Below, piece after piece: positions 9,584 to 18,640 of a DNA stretch of 64,000 bases. This DNA is from Roseovarius litorisediminis. GTDB lineage: Bacteria; Pseudomonadota; Alphaproteobacteria; Rhodobacterales; Rhodobacteraceae. The stretch is from the NCBI RefSeq assembly GCF_900172295.1, contig NZ_FWFL01000004.1:1-64000 (forward strand), read 5' to 3'. The notes beneath the pieces were generated by a model. The model was not told where the DNA came from. It ran no database searches and saw nothing but the letters and a program-made list of their open reading frames with translations. Numbering within the stretch: the stretch's first letter is position 1; every line of letters begins with the position of its first letter. The position numbers were made by a program, and so were the translations under genes.

Positions 9584-10396
9584 GTGCTTTCACGACTACC
9601 GGCGGTTCTGCCTGTCCTTGCCATAATTCTCGCAGTTTTGCCCACCGGCCCAGCCCGTGCTGCCAAATGTGGAAATAACGCAAGTGGGTTTGACGCGTGG
9701 AAAGCTGCCTTTGCTTCTGAAGCGGCCCGCGCCGGTATCGGCCAACGCGGCCTTCAGGCACTGGCCGAGGCGCGCTATGCCAAGAGCACCATCGCGGCAG
9801 ATCGCAATCAGAAAAGTTTCAAATACAGCCTTGATAAATTCATGCAGATACGCGGCGCACCCACAATCGTGGCACAGGGACGCAAACGCAAGGCGCGCAA
9901 TGCCAATTTCTATATGTCACTTGAACGCCAGTATGGCGTGCCAGCCGGTGTTCTGCTGGCCATTCACGGGATGGAGACCGGCTTTGGCGGCTTCATGGGC
10001 GACAGCCCGGTGGTTTCAGCCATCACCACGCTGGCCTATGATTGCCGCCGCTCCGATTTCTTTGTCCCCCATGCGATTGGCGCGCTTGCGCTCATCGATC
10101 GCGGATCAATCACGGGCGGCACCAAAGGCGCCAAACACGGCGAATTGGGACATACCCAGTTCCTGCCTGGCAATGCGTTGAAATACGGCATCGATGCCAA
10201 TGGAGATGGGCGCGTTGACTTCTACAGTCAGGCCGATGCGCTGGCCTCGACCGCAAATTACCTGCGCAAGAAGGGCTGGCAGCCCGGCAAAGGTTATCAG
10301 CAGGGGCAGCCCAATTTTGCCGTGATCAAGGAATGGAATGCTGCCAGCGTTTATCAAAAAGCCATCGCCATCATGGCGGCGCAGATAGATGGGTAA
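9584..10396 (+). CDS. Lytic murein transglycosylase, MltB-like
   Basis: A periplasmic enzyme expected to cleave peptidoglycan glycan strands with formation of 1,6-anhydro-muramic acid. The GTG at 9584 is chosen: AAGGAG lies at 9572-9577 and a clean signal peptide follows, with a hydrophobic core to about residue 20 and cleavage after the ARA at 24-26. An upstream in-frame codon at 9470 would bury the signal. The mature domain has the SLT_2 features: QYGVPAGVLLAIHGMETGFG with the likely catalytic E131, then HTQFLP and NGDGRVDFYSQADALASTANYL. At 270 residues it is shorter than E. coli MltB, and there is no lipobox. Genes of the A/B pair flank it. Confidence 0.88.
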   Translation: MLSRLPAVLPVLAIILAVLPTGPARAAKCGNNASGFDAWKAAFASEAARAGIGQRGLQALAEARYAKSTIAADRNQKSFKYSLDKFMQIRGAPTIVAQGRKRKARNANFYMSLERQYGVPAGVLLAIHGMETGFGGFMGDSPVVSAITTLAYDCRRSDFFVPHAIGALALIDRGSITGGTKGAKHGELGHTQFLPGNALKYGIDANGDGRVDFYSQADALASTANYLRKKGWQPGKGYQQGQPNFAVIKEWNAASVYQKAIAIMAAQIDG

Positions 10397-10526
10397 CCCC
10401 TGTCACCGCCACACTTGACTTAAAAATTTCGCAAAGCATCATGGTTCGGTCACAGTCCGATCAAAAATACCCCTAAATTCAATCGTTTATTGTTTCCAAA
10501 AGAATAAGAATGAAGCAGGTAAACAT

Positions 10527-11261
10527 ATGACTAGGGATAAGTTTGGAACTGTCGCGGCATTGCAATACGCCAATCGCCCCAAGCTGGACTTTGCGACAAT
10601 TGTCAGGGAATTCGACACGTCGTTTCAACTTGTCGATGGCCAGGAACGCAGTCAGACTTGGATCAGCAGCGATCTGGTTATCATCGACCGCGATCTTGTT
10701 CGCGTGGCTCTTGGTTGGCTGGATCCAACCGCAGCTGATGCGCCATGGCACTTGATAGTGGCTGTGGGCCATACCCCCCGGCAGGCCAATATTGCTCCCG
10801 TGCCGGGATATATAGATTCGCTTGCCCAATATATCGTGGGGCATTTCAGCTATCTGCTTCCCTATGATGCCCTACTGCATGGCACCGTCAACCGCCCCGT
10901 CAGCAGCAAGGTGATCCGTACCGTCGCAGATTTGCTGCGGTTTAGCGAAAATACCGTCCCGCACGACATACTTCCGCGCGACAAAGACAGGTTCATCGTT
11001 ACCGGAACGCAAATGTGTCCGTTAAACGCCTCTCTCGAAACCAACGGCCATCACGCCCCACCCGATGAGGCCCACAATCACGATGACACACACGCCAGCA
11101 CACCAATCGACGTTAACCTTCGGGCTGAGCACGGAATTTCCCTGCCAAAACGCCTTACGATCTACACGCTTGGCATGACCATGGCGTTGCAGGTCCCGCC
11201 GCTTGGCGCTTTTCTACTGACCTATGCCGCCCTGCGCGACGGGGCCATTGCGATATCATAG
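10527..11261 (+). CDS. Unrecognised protein with a C-terminal membrane segment (paralogue B)
   Basis: A 244-residue protein of no family I can name. It parallels the gene at 8614-9477: an N-terminal domain of similar length (here with WISSDLVIIDRDLVRVALGW and IVGHFSYLLPYDALLHG), a His/Asp-rich polar linker (HHAPPDEAHNHDDTHAS), then one hydrophobic segment near the end (IYTLGMTMALQVPPLGAFLL). The histidine-rich linker might bind metal, but that is speculation. The resemblance to paralogue A is by eye and weak in sequence, stronger in layout. Confidence 0.7.
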   Translation: MTRDKFGTVAALQYANRPKLDFATIVREFDTSFQLVDGQERSQTWISSDLVIIDRDLVRVALGWLDPTAADAPWHLIVAVGHTPRQANIAPVPGYIDSLAQYIVGHFSYLLPYDALLHGTVNRPVSSKVIRTVADLLRFSENTVPHDILPRDKDRFIVTGTQMCPLNASLETNGHHAPPDEAHNHDDTHASTPIDVNLRAEHGISLPKRLTIYTLGMTMALQVPPLGAFLLTYAALRDGAIAIS

Positions 11262-11465
11262 GGTTTTTGCATCTGATCCGACGGCCTTGACAGGGTGCGC
11301 CCGACTACCTAATTCGTGGCCCACGGGGTGCAGGCCCCCGCCGTTCGCAGGCCCAATGGCTGTGGTGAAGCCCTGACGTTCTTCTTCCAGTTCCTGACCA
11401 GGGTCATGACCGGATGGCAATGCGAATCCCGTCTATCGCCAATTGACCCGTTGGGATTATGAACC

Positions 11466-11900
11466 ATGACCAACTTTGCTCTGCCCACCCGTGATGCGCT
11501 CAAGGCGCAGGCCAGACGCCTGCGCGCCACGCTGACCGACAAAGGCACCCCGATCGCCCATGCTACAGCTCTTGAAGCGATTGCCCAGCAATGGGGCTAC
11601 CGCGACTGGAATACCCTGTCGGCTACGGCACGCACTATGCCCCTTGCGCAATGGCAGGTAGGGCAGCCCGTCTCGGGGCGCTATCTGGGCCATGCCTTTA
11701 CCGCCCGGATCAAGGCCGTTCGGCAGGCCAGCGGCGGCCATCATCACCTGACACTGGTCTTTGACGCACCGGTTGATGTGGTAACCTCAGACAGGTTCAG
11801 CGCGTATCGACGTCAGGTGAATTGTGTGGTGAACGCCCATGGTGTTACCCACCAGAAAACGTCAGACGGTCAGCCCCACGTGGTGCTTGATCTCGACTGA
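11466..11900 (+). CDS. Glyoxalase-related protein
   Basis: A 144-residue protein opening with the domain seen in glyoxalase-related proteins: LPTRDALKAQARRLRATL, then IAHATALEAIAQQWGYRDWN. A beta-rich second half (VSGRYLGHAFTARIKAV and following) resembles the small companion domain of that family. Its reaction is not established, and no metal site of true glyoxalase I is evident. It is convergent with the gene at 11921-12658, with only 20 bases between them. Confidence 0.75.
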   Translation: MTNFALPTRDALKAQARRLRATLTDKGTPIAHATALEAIAQQWGYRDWNTLSATARTMPLAQWQVGQPVSGRYLGHAFTARIKAVRQASGGHHHLTLVFDAPVDVVTSDRFSAYRRQVNCVVNAHGVTHQKTSDGQPHVVLDLD

Positions 11901-11920
11901 TGCCTCGTGCTTGTGCGTCG

Positions 11921-12658
11921 CTATACAGCGGCGCGCGGCACCACATACGTATGGATTGAAAACACGCAGGCCAGTGACTTTGGCAGACGTAATACGGATT
12001 GCCTTTCAGACCGCAGATAAGGGAATTCGGTGCCGTATTCAGGCCCCCCTCGCTCAGTGCGCGTCTTTGGTTGGAAAAGCGCCGGATCAGCATAATGCAG
12101 CAGATTGAACCGCCACATCGGTCGCCCCACCTGCACCCCGTCAAACAGCCGCTGCACCCGTCGGGCCAGCGTTTCGTCATATTCCTCAACCGGGTCATGG
12201 ATTGCGCCCAGGGGCCGTCCGATCTTATCCGCCAGTCGCCAGCTCGCCGGAAAACACAGGACGGCGGCGGTCATCACATGTTCATCACCGTGCTTTTCCA
12301 AAAGGCAGAAATCCTCTTGTACCAGATGCCCCAGCGTGGCCATAGGTTCGCCCCGATCCAGCGTCACACTTACCCCGTCCGGGCGTCGCACCTGATCCGT
12401 TGAAACCTGATAGTCCTTCGCGTTTTTACCCAGCCAGTCCAGCACGTAGTTCAACAACTCATCCGCTGCCGCCAGACCTTGCGGTGTCATCGCCAGCACT
12501 TCATCTCGCCGCACGCTCAGTAACCTTTCCCGCTCTGCCATCTGGCCCGCAAACGCTTCATCCGCTTGCAACCAATCAGCCTCGTCAAGCGGCCCGATCC
12601 CCGGCAAGGCGCGCGGTGTGATGTCATGCGGAATGCTCCGCTGGAAAATACCACTCAT
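11921..12658 (-). CDS. DUF3445 / heme-dependent oxidative N-demethylase-like protein
   Basis: A 245-residue protein of the DUF3445 family, whose studied member is the alpha subunit of a heme-dependent oxidative N-demethylase that uses a PAS-like fold to bind heme. Family features visible are the N-terminal RALPGIGPLDEADWLQAD, the LVQEDFCLLEK block, the CFPASWRLADKIGRPLGAIHDPV block and WRFNLLHYADPALFQ near the end. The C-terminal RSERQSVLRLPKS matches the family's RxERQTL segment. The substrate here is unknown. The gene lies 3 bases downstream of the DUF6314 gene, so the two are one transcript. Confidence 0.82.
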   Translation of the reverse strand: MSGIFQRSIPHDITPRALPGIGPLDEADWLQADEAFAGQMAERERLLSVRRDEVLAMTPQGLAAADELLNYVLDWLGKNAKDYQVSTDQVRRPDGVSVTLDRGEPMATLGHLVQEDFCLLEKHGDEHVMTAAVLCFPASWRLADKIGRPLGAIHDPVEEYDETLARRVQRLFDGVQVGRPMWRFNLLHYADPALFQPKTRTERGGPEYGTEFPYLRSERQSVLRLPKSLACVFSIHTYVVPRAAV

Positions 12659-12661
12659 GTT

Positions 12662-13090
12662 TCATTCACGCTCATACGCACTGATCATCTTGTAATCCTT
12701 CTTTGGCCCTTTCACACGCCACGTGACACGAAAAACGGGCCAGTCCCCAAAGTCATAACACCCGTCATACTGATCCGGGTCGCACCAGTGTCCGGTCTCT
12801 CCGCCTAGGGCAGGCACCTTATGAAAGAACCGTCCGTCATCAAAATAAACCGACAGGTCCTCCGACCAGAAATAGCGGCGCTCGGCCTGCATCTGCGCCT
12901 GCCCCGGCAGCGTCAGCACCCCGATCTCGACACACAGCAGCCCGTCGTCCTTGGGCTGCCAGTCCGCCTGCCCCAGAAACACCGCCCGGGTTCCATCCGC
13001 TTGGCTGATCTTGCGCTCTAGCCGCCAGTTTCCTGCAAAGTCCGCCAGCTTGCGCTCAATTCCGGCCCTGGTCCGGTCAATACGTCTCAT
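12662..13090 (-). CDS. DUF6314 family protein
   Basis: A 142-residue protein with the DUF6314 lipocalin-like pattern: ADFAGNWRLERKI at the start, a run of beta-strands (FLGQADWQPKDDGLLCVEIG), then the acidic and aromatic HWCDPDQYDGCYDF segment and the terminal WRVKGPKKDYKMISAYE. Function is unknown. The ATG at 13090 is chosen because the family homology starts there; the frame stays open to 13171, which would add an unlikely basic leader overlapping the purB promoter. It is divergent from purB and heads a two-gene unit with the DUF3445 gene. Confidence 0.8.
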   Translation of the reverse strand: MRRIDRTRAGIERKLADFAGNWRLERKISQADGTRAVFLGQADWQPKDDGLLCVEIGVLTLPGQAQMQAERRYFWSEDLSVYFDDGRFFHKVPALGGETGHWCDPDQYDGCYDFGDWPVFRVTWRVKGPKKDYKMISAYERE

Positions 13091-13171
13091 CTCGGCGCTC
13101 CTGTCTTGCCGCCGCCCGGCCCACAGTCTAAACCCGCGCGCAACACTACAGCATCCCAAAAGGACCGCCAC

Positions 13172-14479
13172 ATGATTCCCCGCTATTCACGCCCCGAAAT
13201 GGTTGCCATCTGGTCGCCTCAGACCAAATTCCGCATCTGGTACGAGATCGAGGCGCATGCCTGCGATGCCATGGCCGATCTGGGCGTGATCCCCCGCGAA
13301 AACGCTGACGCGGTCTGGAAAGCCAAAGACGTGGAATTCGACGTCGCCCGCATTGACGAAATCGAGGCCGAAACCAAACATGACGTCATCGCTTTTCTGA
13401 CCCATCTGGCCGAACACGTGGGCAGTGAAGAAGCCCGTTTTGTGCATCAGGGCATGACCAGCTCGGATGTGCTTGATACCTGTTTCAATGTGCAGTTGGT
13501 GCGCGCCGCCGATATCCTGATCGACGACATGAAGGGCCTGCTTGCCGCCCTCAAACGCCGCGCGCTCGAACACAAAAACACAATTCGCATCGGCCGCAGC
13601 CACGGCATCCACGCCGAACCCACCACCATGGGCCTGACCTTCGCGCGCTTTTACGCCGAGATGGACCGCAACCTGAACCGGTTGAAAAAAGCCCGGATGG
13701 AGGTCGCCACCGGTGCAATTTCCGGCGCGGTTGGCACCTTCGCCAATATCGACCCCGCTGTCGAAGAACACGTCTGCGCCAAACTTGGACTGGAACCAGA
13801 ACCGATCAGCACGCAGGTGATCCCGCGCGATCGGCATGCCGCGTTTTTCGCCGCCCTTGGCGTTGTTGCCAGCAGCATTGAAAACGTCGCCACCGAAATC
13901 CGTCACATGCAGCGTACTGAGGTTCTTGAAGCGGCCGAATTTTTCTCGGTCGGGCAAAAGGGCTCGTCGGCGATGCCACACAAGAAAAACCCGGTGCTGA
14001 CCGAAAACCTGACCGGTCTGGCCCGGCTGGTACGTATGGCCGTGGTGCCGGCAATGGAAAACGTGACCCTCTGGCACGAGCGTGACATCTCGCATTCGTC
14101 GGTGGAACGCAACATCGGCCCCGATACCACGATCACCCTGGATTTCGCCCTGTCGCGCCTGACCTCGGTCATCGACAAGCTGCTGGTATACCCCGAGAAC
14201 ATGTTGGAAAACATGAATAAGTTTCCCGGCCTGGTCATGAGCCAGCGGGTACTTCTGGCCCTGACTCAGGCCGGTGTCAGCCGCGAAGACGCCTATAAAA
14301 TGGTGCAGCGCAACGCGATGAAGGTCTGGGAGGAACGCAAGGATTTCAAGACTGAATTGCTGGCGGATGCCGACGTTGTAAAGGCACTAGGTGTCGCCGA
14401 GATAGAAGAGAAATTCGACCTTGGATACCACACCAAACATGTCGACACGATCTTTGCCCGGGTATTCGGCGACGCATGA
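13172..14479 (+). CDS. purB: Adenylosuccinate lyase
   Basis: A homotetrameric lyase acting twice in purine synthesis: it splits SAICAR to AICAR plus fumarate, and adenylosuccinate to AMP plus fumarate. The 435 residues carry the fumarase-superfamily signature GSSAMPHKKNP and the other active-site regions, including HDVIAFLTHLAE, GMTSSDVLDT and RSHGIHAEP. The start at 13172 has AAAGGA at 13158-13163; the frame extends upstream to 13106, but the family begins with MIPRYSRPEM. Confidence 0.97.
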   Translation: MIPRYSRPEMVAIWSPQTKFRIWYEIEAHACDAMADLGVIPRENADAVWKAKDVEFDVARIDEIEAETKHDVIAFLTHLAEHVGSEEARFVHQGMTSSDVLDTCFNVQLVRAADILIDDMKGLLAALKRRALEHKNTIRIGRSHGIHAEPTTMGLTFARFYAEMDRNLNRLKKARMEVATGAISGAVGTFANIDPAVEEHVCAKLGLEPEPISTQVIPRDRHAAFFAALGVVASSIENVATEIRHMQRTEVLEAAEFFSVGQKGSSAMPHKKNPVLTENLTGLARLVRMAVVPAMENVTLWHERDISHSSVERNIGPDTTITLDFALSRLTSVIDKLLVYPENMLENMNKFPGLVMSQRVLLALTQAGVSREDAYKMVQRNAMKVWEERKDFKTELLADADVVKALGVAEIEEKFDLGYHTKHVDTIFARVFGDA

Positions 14480-14541
14480 GTTCTTTTTAACCCTGATTCG
14501 TGGTATGTTGTTTCAATGCAACAACCACAAAGGGCAAAGTC

Positions 14542-14709
14542 ATGGCAAAGAAACTGACCTTGGCGGTGGTGGCAATGATGCTTTTACCAGCTGCCGGACT
14601 TGCTGGCAGCGGCTGCCATCTTAGCGATCACAAGCAGGCCATTTCCTGCGCAGAAGGTTCTATCTGGGATGGCGAAACAGGCACTTGCCTGCCCAAAACC
14701 ACCAGCTAA
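14542..14709 (+). CDS. Small secreted cysteine-containing protein
   Basis: A 55-residue product starting with a clear signal peptide (MAKKLTLAVVAMMLLPAAGLAG) and leaving a mature peptide of about 33 residues with three cysteines (GCHLSDHKQ, AISCAEGS, GTCLP). AAAGGG at 14529-14534 is at good distance from the ATG. It follows purB closely on the same strand. The CAEGSxWD...GTCLP pattern resembles small chitin-binding-like or conserved Roseobacter exported peptides. No function is assigned. Confidence 0.7.
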   Translation: MAKKLTLAVVAMMLLPAAGLAGSGCHLSDHKQAISCAEGSIWDGETGTCLPKTTS

Positions 14710-14741
14710 CTGATTTCCGGGGCCACGGCCCTTCGGTGACG

Positions 14742-15437
14742 TCAGCGCAGGTGCGCAACGGCCTCAATCGGGCCATGTTCATAATGCTGAATAAGCACCA
14801 CAATAGGCAGGTCGCCGGACACGGGCGTTACCAGCGACAGGGGGTTGTTGGTGTCCCACTCTTCCAGAATGCTCAATTCTGTAACGATGCTGGAATAGCT
14901 CATGGTGCGGCCCGCATTTTCGCCACGCAGGATATCCACTGTGGCCTCGGGTTTGTAACGCACCAACTGCACGGTCAGCGGGCCGCCGACTGACGCAGGT
15001 GCGCTTGCTTCAATCTTCAGTTGCCCCCCGTTTCGTGCCACGTTCAGCGTCACCTCCGAGGGCGTCGCACGATGGCGGGCGATCAGGTCATTCACGTCCT
15101 TGGGCCGGTTGCCGACAACCTGTTCTTTTCCGTTCACGATCATCTGCGGGGTATAAACCATCCGCCGCTTGCCCGCTTTGGCATAAGCGCGTTGGCGTTC
15201 GGAATGGGCCGGATTGCCAAAGATGTCTTTCCAGCCGATGTAATCCCAGTAATCCACATGCATCGCCAGGGCGACTACATCATCGCGCTTGGACAATTCA
15301 TGCAACAACTCATCTGCGGGGGGGCATGATGAGCATCCCTGCGAGGTGAACAGTTCCACCACGACCGGCTGATCCTGTGCCATGGCAGAGCCCGACAACA
15401 TGAGTGCCGCAATCAAAGAGGAAAGTATTTTACGCAT
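14742..15437 (-). CDS. DUF1223 thioredoxin-like secreted protein
   Basis: A 231-residue exported protein with a signal peptide (cleavage after SAMA, about residue 20) and a DUF1223 domain, a thioredoxin-fold family. The CxxC pair is C35/C38 in TSQGCSSCPPADELL, and the cis-Pro region is YTPQMIVNG. A role in periplasmic thiol redox is plausible but not shown. The gene is divergent from acnA. Confidence 0.9.
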   Translation of the reverse strand: MRKILSSLIAALMLSGSAMAQDQPVVVELFTSQGCSSCPPADELLHELSKRDDVVALAMHVDYWDYIGWKDIFGNPAHSERQRAYAKAGKRRMVYTPQMIVNGKEQVVGNRPKDVNDLIARHRATPSEVTLNVARNGGQLKIEASAPASVGGPLTVQLVRYKPEATVDILRGENAGRTMSYSSIVTELSILEEWDTNNPLSLVTPVSGDLPIVVLIQHYEHGPIEAVAHLR

Positions 15438-15656
15438 GGGTCACTTTAACCTGATTCATATACTCCGTCGCCTAATTTAAGTAGATGGGTAGAAAATAAC
15501 CAATCAAGGTTTCGCGAGTCACCGGTGATATCTTGAAATCTGACTAAATTGTGTGCAATAGTATACAAAAGACAGTTTGCCCTCTTGATCGACCTCTTCA
15601 AATGGGTCAGAAGCGGGCCAGAGAATTCCAGACTTGATCGTGAAAGGACGGCTCAG

Positions 15657-18404
15657 ATGCCTATTACCGTCGGACAAGATACCGCCAAAACCCGCAAAAC
15701 ACTTACCGTAGATGGTCAGAGCGTTTCGTATTATTCTATCGCCGCCGCCGAGGCCGCAGGCCTGGGCGATTTTTCGCGCCTGCCCGCAGCGCTGAAAGTG
15801 GTGCTGGAAAACATGTTGCGGTTTGAAGACGGCAAGACCGTCAGCACCGATGACATCAAGGCGTTTTCCGAGTGGGCCACCAAAGGCGGCAAGAACCCGC
15901 GTGAGATTGCCTATCGCCCGGCCCGCGTACTGATGCAGGACTTTACCGGCGTGCCCGCTGTGGTCGATCTGGCTGCGATGCGCGACGGCATTGTCGCCCT
16001 TGGCGGCGACGCCCAGCAGATCAATCCACTCAACCCGGTTGACCTCGTGATCGACCACTCGGTCATGATTGACGAGTTTGGCAACCCCCGCGCCTTCCAG
16101 ATGAACGTCGACCGTGAATATGAACGCAACATGGAACGTTACCAGTTCCTGAAATGGGGTCAGGGCGCGTTCAACAACTTCCGCGTCGTGCCCCCCGGCA
16201 CCGGCATCTGCCACCAGGTGAACCTTGAGTATCTGGCCCAGACCGTCTGGACCGACGTTGATCAGAACGGTGAAAATGTCGCCTACCCTGATACACTTGT
16301 CGGCACAGACAGCCACACTACCATGGTTAACGGCGCAGCGGTCCTGGGCTGGGGCGTTGGCGGGATCGAGGCCGAGGCCGCCATGCTGGGCCAGCCGATT
16401 TCAATGCTCATCCCCGAGGTTGTGGGCTTTGAACTGACCGGCGCGATGCTTGAAGGCACCACCGGCACCGATCTTGTGCTCAAGGTCGTGGAAATGCTGC
16501 GCGCCCAGGGTGTTGTCGGCAAGTTCGTCGAATTCTACGGCGCGGGTCTTGATCACCTGCCGCTGGCAGATCGCGCGACAATCGCCAACATGGCGCCGGA
16601 ATACGGCGCCACCTGCGGATTCTTCCCGATCGACGATGAGACCCTGCGTTACCTGCGCAACACCGGCCGCGACGAGGCCCGCGTGCAACTGGTAGAGGCC
16701 TATGCCAAAGAAAACGGGTTCTGGCGTGGTGTCGATTACGCCCCGATCTACACCGCCACGCTTAGCCTTGACATGGGCACCATCGTGCCCGCCATTTCCG
16801 GCCCCAAACGCCCGCAGGATTACGTGGCTCTGGATCAGGCAGCGGACAACTTTTTCAACGTGGTCTCGGAATACCGCGGCGAAGACCAAAGCGAGGCCGC
16901 CGAGGATATGGCTGCCGAGGGCCCCGTGCCTGATGCGATCATCGACCCGCGCAAATCGCAAAAGGTCGCAGGCGAGGATTACGAGATTCGTGATGGTTCG
17001 GTCGTGATCGCCTCGATCACGTCCTGCACCAACACCTCGAACCCCTACGTGATGATCGGCGCCGGCCTTGTGGCGCGCAAGGCGGCCGCGCTTGGCCTTA
17101 CCCGCAAGCCCTGGGTCAAGACCTCGCTCGCCCCCGGCAGCCAGGTCGTCAGCGCCTATCTTGAGGCCGCTGGCCTTCAGGAAGACCTTGATAAAATCGG
17201 CTTTAACCTTGTCGGATATGGCTGCACCACCTGTATCGGCAACTCTGGTCCGCTGCAGAAAGAGATCTCCAAGGCGATTTCCGCAGGCGATCTGATGGCG
17301 ACATCGGTCCTGTCGGGCAACCGCAACTTTGAGGGTCGTATTTCGCCCGACGTGCGCGCCAACTATCTGGCCTCGCCGCCGCTTGTCGTGGCCTATGCTC
17401 TGGCCGGTGACATGAATATCGACATCTCCAAAGATCCGATCGCGCAGACGCCCGAGGGCAAGGATGTCTATCTCAAGGATATCTGGCCCACTCAGAAAGA
17501 GATTGCCGATCTGGTCGAAAAAACCGTTACCCGCGAGGCCTTCGTGTCGAAATACGCCGACGTTTTCAAAGGCGATGAAAAATGGCAGGGCGTCGAAACC
17601 TCTACCGGTGAAACCTACGACTGGCCGCCGCAATCAACCTACGTCCAGAACCCGCCCTACTTCCAGGGCATGTCCAAGGATCCGGGCACCATCAGCAATA
17701 TCGAAGGTGCCAAGGTTCTGGCGTTGCTGGGCGATATGGTCACGACCGATCACATCTCGCCCGCCGGATCGTTCAAGGAATCAACTCCAGCAGGCAAGTA
17801 TCTGACCGACCGTCAGGTGCCGGTGCGCGAGTTCAACTCTTACGGCTCGCGTCGTGGCAACCACGAGGTGATGATGCGCGGGACCTTCGCCAATATCCGC
17901 ATCAAGAACGAGATGCTGGATGGCGTCGAAGGCGGCTATACCAAAGGCCCTGATGGCGCACAGACCTCGATCTTTGACGCCGCCGAGGCCTATCAGGCCA
18001 ACGGCACCCCGCTGGTTGTCTTTGGTGGCGAGCAGTATGGCGCCGGGTCGTCGCGTGACTGGGCCGCCAAGGGCACTGCCCTCTTGGGCGTCAAGGCCGT
18101 GATCGCCGAAAGCTTTGAGCGTATCCATCGCTCCAATCTGGTTGGAATGGGTGTCATCCCGTTCGAATTCACCGGCGGCGACAACCGCAAGTCTCTGGGT
18201 CTTACCGGGGACGAAACGGTTTCAATCTCGGGCCTCGATACGATCAAGCCGCTGCAAGAGGTGCCCTGCACCATCACCATGGCCGATGGCAGTACTCGTG
18301 AGATCCAGCTCAAATGCCGGATCGATACCGCGATCGAGATCGAATATATCGAACACGGCGGCGTGCTGCACTACGTGCTGCGCAACCTGGCCAAATCGGC
18401 CTGA
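15657..18404 (+). CDS. acnA: Aconitate hydratase A
   Basis: A 915-residue [4Fe-4S] enzyme isomerising citrate to isocitrate in the TCA cycle. The cluster ligands are in SCTNTSNPYVM and GCTTCIGNSGP. The swivelling C-terminal domain carries SYGSRRGNHEVMMRGTFANI and the substrate-binding GAGSSRDWAAKG. The length matches AcnA/IRP1-type enzymes. The ATG at 15657 is preceded by GAAAGGAC; the frame is open from 15549, but homology starts at MPITVGQD. It is a single-gene unit with a strong terminator. Confidence 0.98.
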   Translation: MPITVGQDTAKTRKTLTVDGQSVSYYSIAAAEAAGLGDFSRLPAALKVVLENMLRFEDGKTVSTDDIKAFSEWATKGGKNPREIAYRPARVLMQDFTGVPAVVDLAAMRDGIVALGGDAQQINPLNPVDLVIDHSVMIDEFGNPRAFQMNVDREYERNMERYQFLKWGQGAFNNFRVVPPGTGICHQVNLEYLAQTVWTDVDQNGENVAYPDTLVGTDSHTTMVNGAAVLGWGVGGIEAEAAMLGQPISMLIPEVVGFELTGAMLEGTTGTDLVLKVVEMLRAQGVVGKFVEFYGAGLDHLPLADRATIANMAPEYGATCGFFPIDDETLRYLRNTGRDEARVQLVEAYAKENGFWRGVDYAPIYTATLSLDMGTIVPAISGPKRPQDYVALDQAADNFFNVVSEYRGEDQSEAAEDMAAEGPVPDAIIDPRKSQKVAGEDYEIRDGSVVIASITSCTNTSNPYVMIGAGLVARKAAALGLTRKPWVKTSLAPGSQVVSAYLEAAGLQEDLDKIGFNLVGYGCTTCIGNSGPLQKEISKAISAGDLMATSVLSGNRNFEGRISPDVRANYLASPPLVVAYALAGDMNIDISKDPIAQTPEGKDVYLKDIWPTQKEIADLVEKTVTREAFVSKYADVFKGDEKWQGVETSTGETYDWPPQSTYVQNPPYFQGMSKDPGTISNIEGAKVLALLGDMVTTDHISPAGSFKESTPAGKYLTDRQVPVREFNSYGSRRGNHEVMMRGTFANIRIKNEMLDGVEGGYTKGPDGAQTSIFDAAEAYQANGTPLVVFGGEQYGAGSSRDWAAKGTALLGVKAVIAESFERIHRSNLVGMGVIPFEFTGGDNRKSLGLTGDETVSISGLDTIKPLQEVPCTITMADGSTREIQLKCRIDTAIEIEYIEHGGVLHYVLRNLAKSA

Positions 18405-18411
18405 GTTCCGA

Positions 18412-18478
18412 TGGTGGGCCACGCAGCCCACCACTACGTTGCAAAGATACGGTGGGCAAAATTGCCCACCTTTTTTTC
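18412..18478 (+). terminator. Double-hairpin terminator of acnA
   Basis: Two hairpins in a row share the GGTGGGC arm. The first is TGGTGGGC/GCCCACCA at 18412-18433. The second is GGTGGGCAAAATTGCCCACC at 18451-18470, followed by seven Ts. The second alone is a good intrinsic terminator. The pair resembles GGTGGGC-type repeats scattered in related genomes. Confidence 0.85.
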
Positions 18479-18640
18479 TGCCTAGCGACACTGGCCAGCG
18501 TTTCTGTCCCGCGCCGTACCCCAGAGGTGCCCAAAGCCCATCACTTCGCCTTCCTGCTCTTGCTTTCCGATCCAGGCTTCCAATAAGGTCCGCACAGGTC
18601 GCGCGAATTCGCCAAAGGTGATTCAACGAAAGAGAGAAAA

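Noticed and set aside
13187..14095. A 302-codon open frame on the minus strand
   Set aside because: It is antisense to purB; the product is a His/Gly/Phe-rich shadow sequence.
16401..17633. A 410-codon open frame on the minus strand
   Set aside because: It is fully antisense to acnA, which is intact, and shows no recognisable domain.
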